64,000 nt of DNA, from positions 1 through 64,000 of the forward strand of contig NZ_QJSW01000022.1 of NCBI RefSeq assembly GCF_003217495.1, given 5' to 3'. Source of the DNA: Paenibacillus barcinonensis (GTDB lineage: Bacteria; Bacillota; Bacilli; Paenibacillales; Paenibacillaceae). Each line of letters begins with the position of its first letter. The stretch's first letter is position 1. Below are positions 63,296 through 64,000 of this stretch, in pieces. The notes beneath the pieces were generated by a model. That model did not search any database. It saw only the letters and a list, made by a program, of their open reading frames with translations, and was not told the origin of the DNA. Both the position numbers and the translations under genes were made by a program.

Positions 63296-64000
63296 TTATG
63301 AGACTTTAAAACGAGCAACCGACTGCTGCAGCATTTCAGCCATTGATGAAAGATCATTAGCAGCGGAAGCAATCTCCTGCATCGCAGATAACTGCTCCTC
63401 ACTTGTCGCGCTCACTTCCTCTGTTCCTGCGGCCGCACTCTCCGTAACCTCCATAATCGACTTCATGGATGCATTAATCTGCTCCACCCCTGCGTTCATC
63501 TGCTCAATCGAAGCCGATACCTCCTGAGTCTGTCCAGCCACACCACTAACTGCGTTGCGAATATCTTCGAAAGTTCCTCCAGCTTGACGCACCAACTGAA
63601 TGCCTTCCTCAACTTCGGATGACACGACACTCATAGATTGTGCAGCATTTTTCATACCTGACTCAATAGACGAAACCAGAGTCACAATCTCCCCCGCAGA
63701 TTGCGCCGATTGCTCTGACAGCTTTCGAACTTCAGTAGCAACAACCTGAAAGCCACGTCCATGCTCTCCAGCTCTCGCTGCTTCAATCGCTGCATTAAGC
63801 GATAGCAGATTTGTCTGTGCCGAAATTTCAGAGATGGTATCAACCATTTTCACAATATCTGTGGAATGTTTACTCAGTTCCTCGATGACTTTAGCAAGGC
63901 CGGAAACCGTAGTTTGAATAGAGTTCATCTGCCCCACCGCTGAGCGAATGGATTCACTACCAGAGATCGTTTGGGCCGAAGCCTCTGCAGCTTGCTCCGA
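63296..64000 (-). CDS. Methyl-accepting chemotaxis protein, C-terminal part (runs off the edge)
   Basis: At least 234 codons; the frame is open to the right edge without a stop, so the N-terminal sensing part is outside the window. The visible part is the long helical signalling hairpin. Its conserved tip EISAQTNLLSLNAAIEAARAGEHGRGF lies about 95 residues before the C-terminus that contacts CheA/CheW. Gln/Glu-rich stretches (EVSASIEQMNAGVEQINAS) are methylation-type repeats. The ligand cannot be told. The end ARFKVS is not a CheR-binding pentapeptide. Confidence 0.93.
   Translation of the reverse strand, partial: SEQAAEASAQTISGSESIRSAVGQMNSIQTTVSGLAKVIEELSKHSTDIVKMVDTISEISAQTNLLSLNAAIEAARAGEHGRGFQVVATEVRKLSEQSAQSAGEIVTLVSSIESGMKNAAQSMSVVSSEVEEGIQLVRQAGGTFEDIRNAVSGVAGQTQEVSASIEQMNAGVEQINASMKSIMEVTESAAAGTEEVSATSEEQLSAMQEIASAANDLSSMAEMLQQSVARFKVS

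Overview
The window is a contiguous piece of a Paenibacillus-like (spore-forming Firmicutes) chromosome. The evidence is the 5' end of a 16S rRNA gene at the left edge, a full set of sporulation genes (safA, spo0B, spoIVFA/FB, spoIIB-like, spoVID), a valine T-box, a Firmicutes-type L27 with its Prp processing protease, and a gene order close to the Bacillus subtilis safA / pheA-obg / minCD-mreBCD / valS-hemL / hemA-lonA-clpX-tig neighbourhood. From 1 to about 51.2 kb every gene, including the rRNA, is on the minus strand, as expected for a block co-oriented with replication.

Reading leftwards along the minus strand from about 51.2 kb: a TPR-like protein (YsoA-like), trigger factor, clpP, clpX, ispG, lonB, lonA and engB (protein quality control and ribosome assembly). 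Then follows a heme/siroheme cluster, hemA-hemX-sirC-hemC-cobA/hemD-hemB-hemL, with an RluA-type pseudouridine synthase. Next come spoVID, valS (behind a T-box with a GUC specifier), folC, murC, a SpoIIB-like SPOR protein, a DUF4321 protein, maf, radC, mreBCD, minCD, spoIVFA-spoIVFB, rng, rplU-prp-rpmA, spo0B-obg, thrR, hom, thrC-thrB-pheA, ilvE and safA. The rrn operon begins at the left edge behind two tandem promoters. The combination links cell shape and division, cell-wall precursor synthesis, sporulation, and aspartate-family and aromatic amino acid synthesis.

The accessory part starts at 51.3 kb. Two tRNA-Arg(UCU) genes with identical sequence lie in inverted orientation at 51302-51375 and 59520-59593. 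Each is followed on its inner side by tandem repeats of about 136 bp. Every repeat ends in a copy of the tRNA 3' tail and carries a strong terminator hairpin. Between these inverted repeats lie an MFS transporter (CynX/NimT type), a very large secreted subtilisin-like protease and a SAM-dependent methyltransferase, plus a 0.8 kb non-coding stretch with another small repeat family. This about 8.3 kb segment has the geometry of an invertible or recently exchanged block and is the most unusual structure in the window. Right of it are a small DUF4870-like membrane protein, two short unknown genes, asparagine synthase (asnB) and the C-terminal part of a methyl-accepting chemotaxis protein that runs off the right edge.

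No CRISPR array, transposase, integrase or phage gene was seen. I did not find a clear new defence or biosynthetic system. The best leads are the tRNA-Arg inverted-repeat structure, a possible AUU start codon in the ysoA-like gene, a membrane-anchored Spo0B, and candidate ThrR operators.
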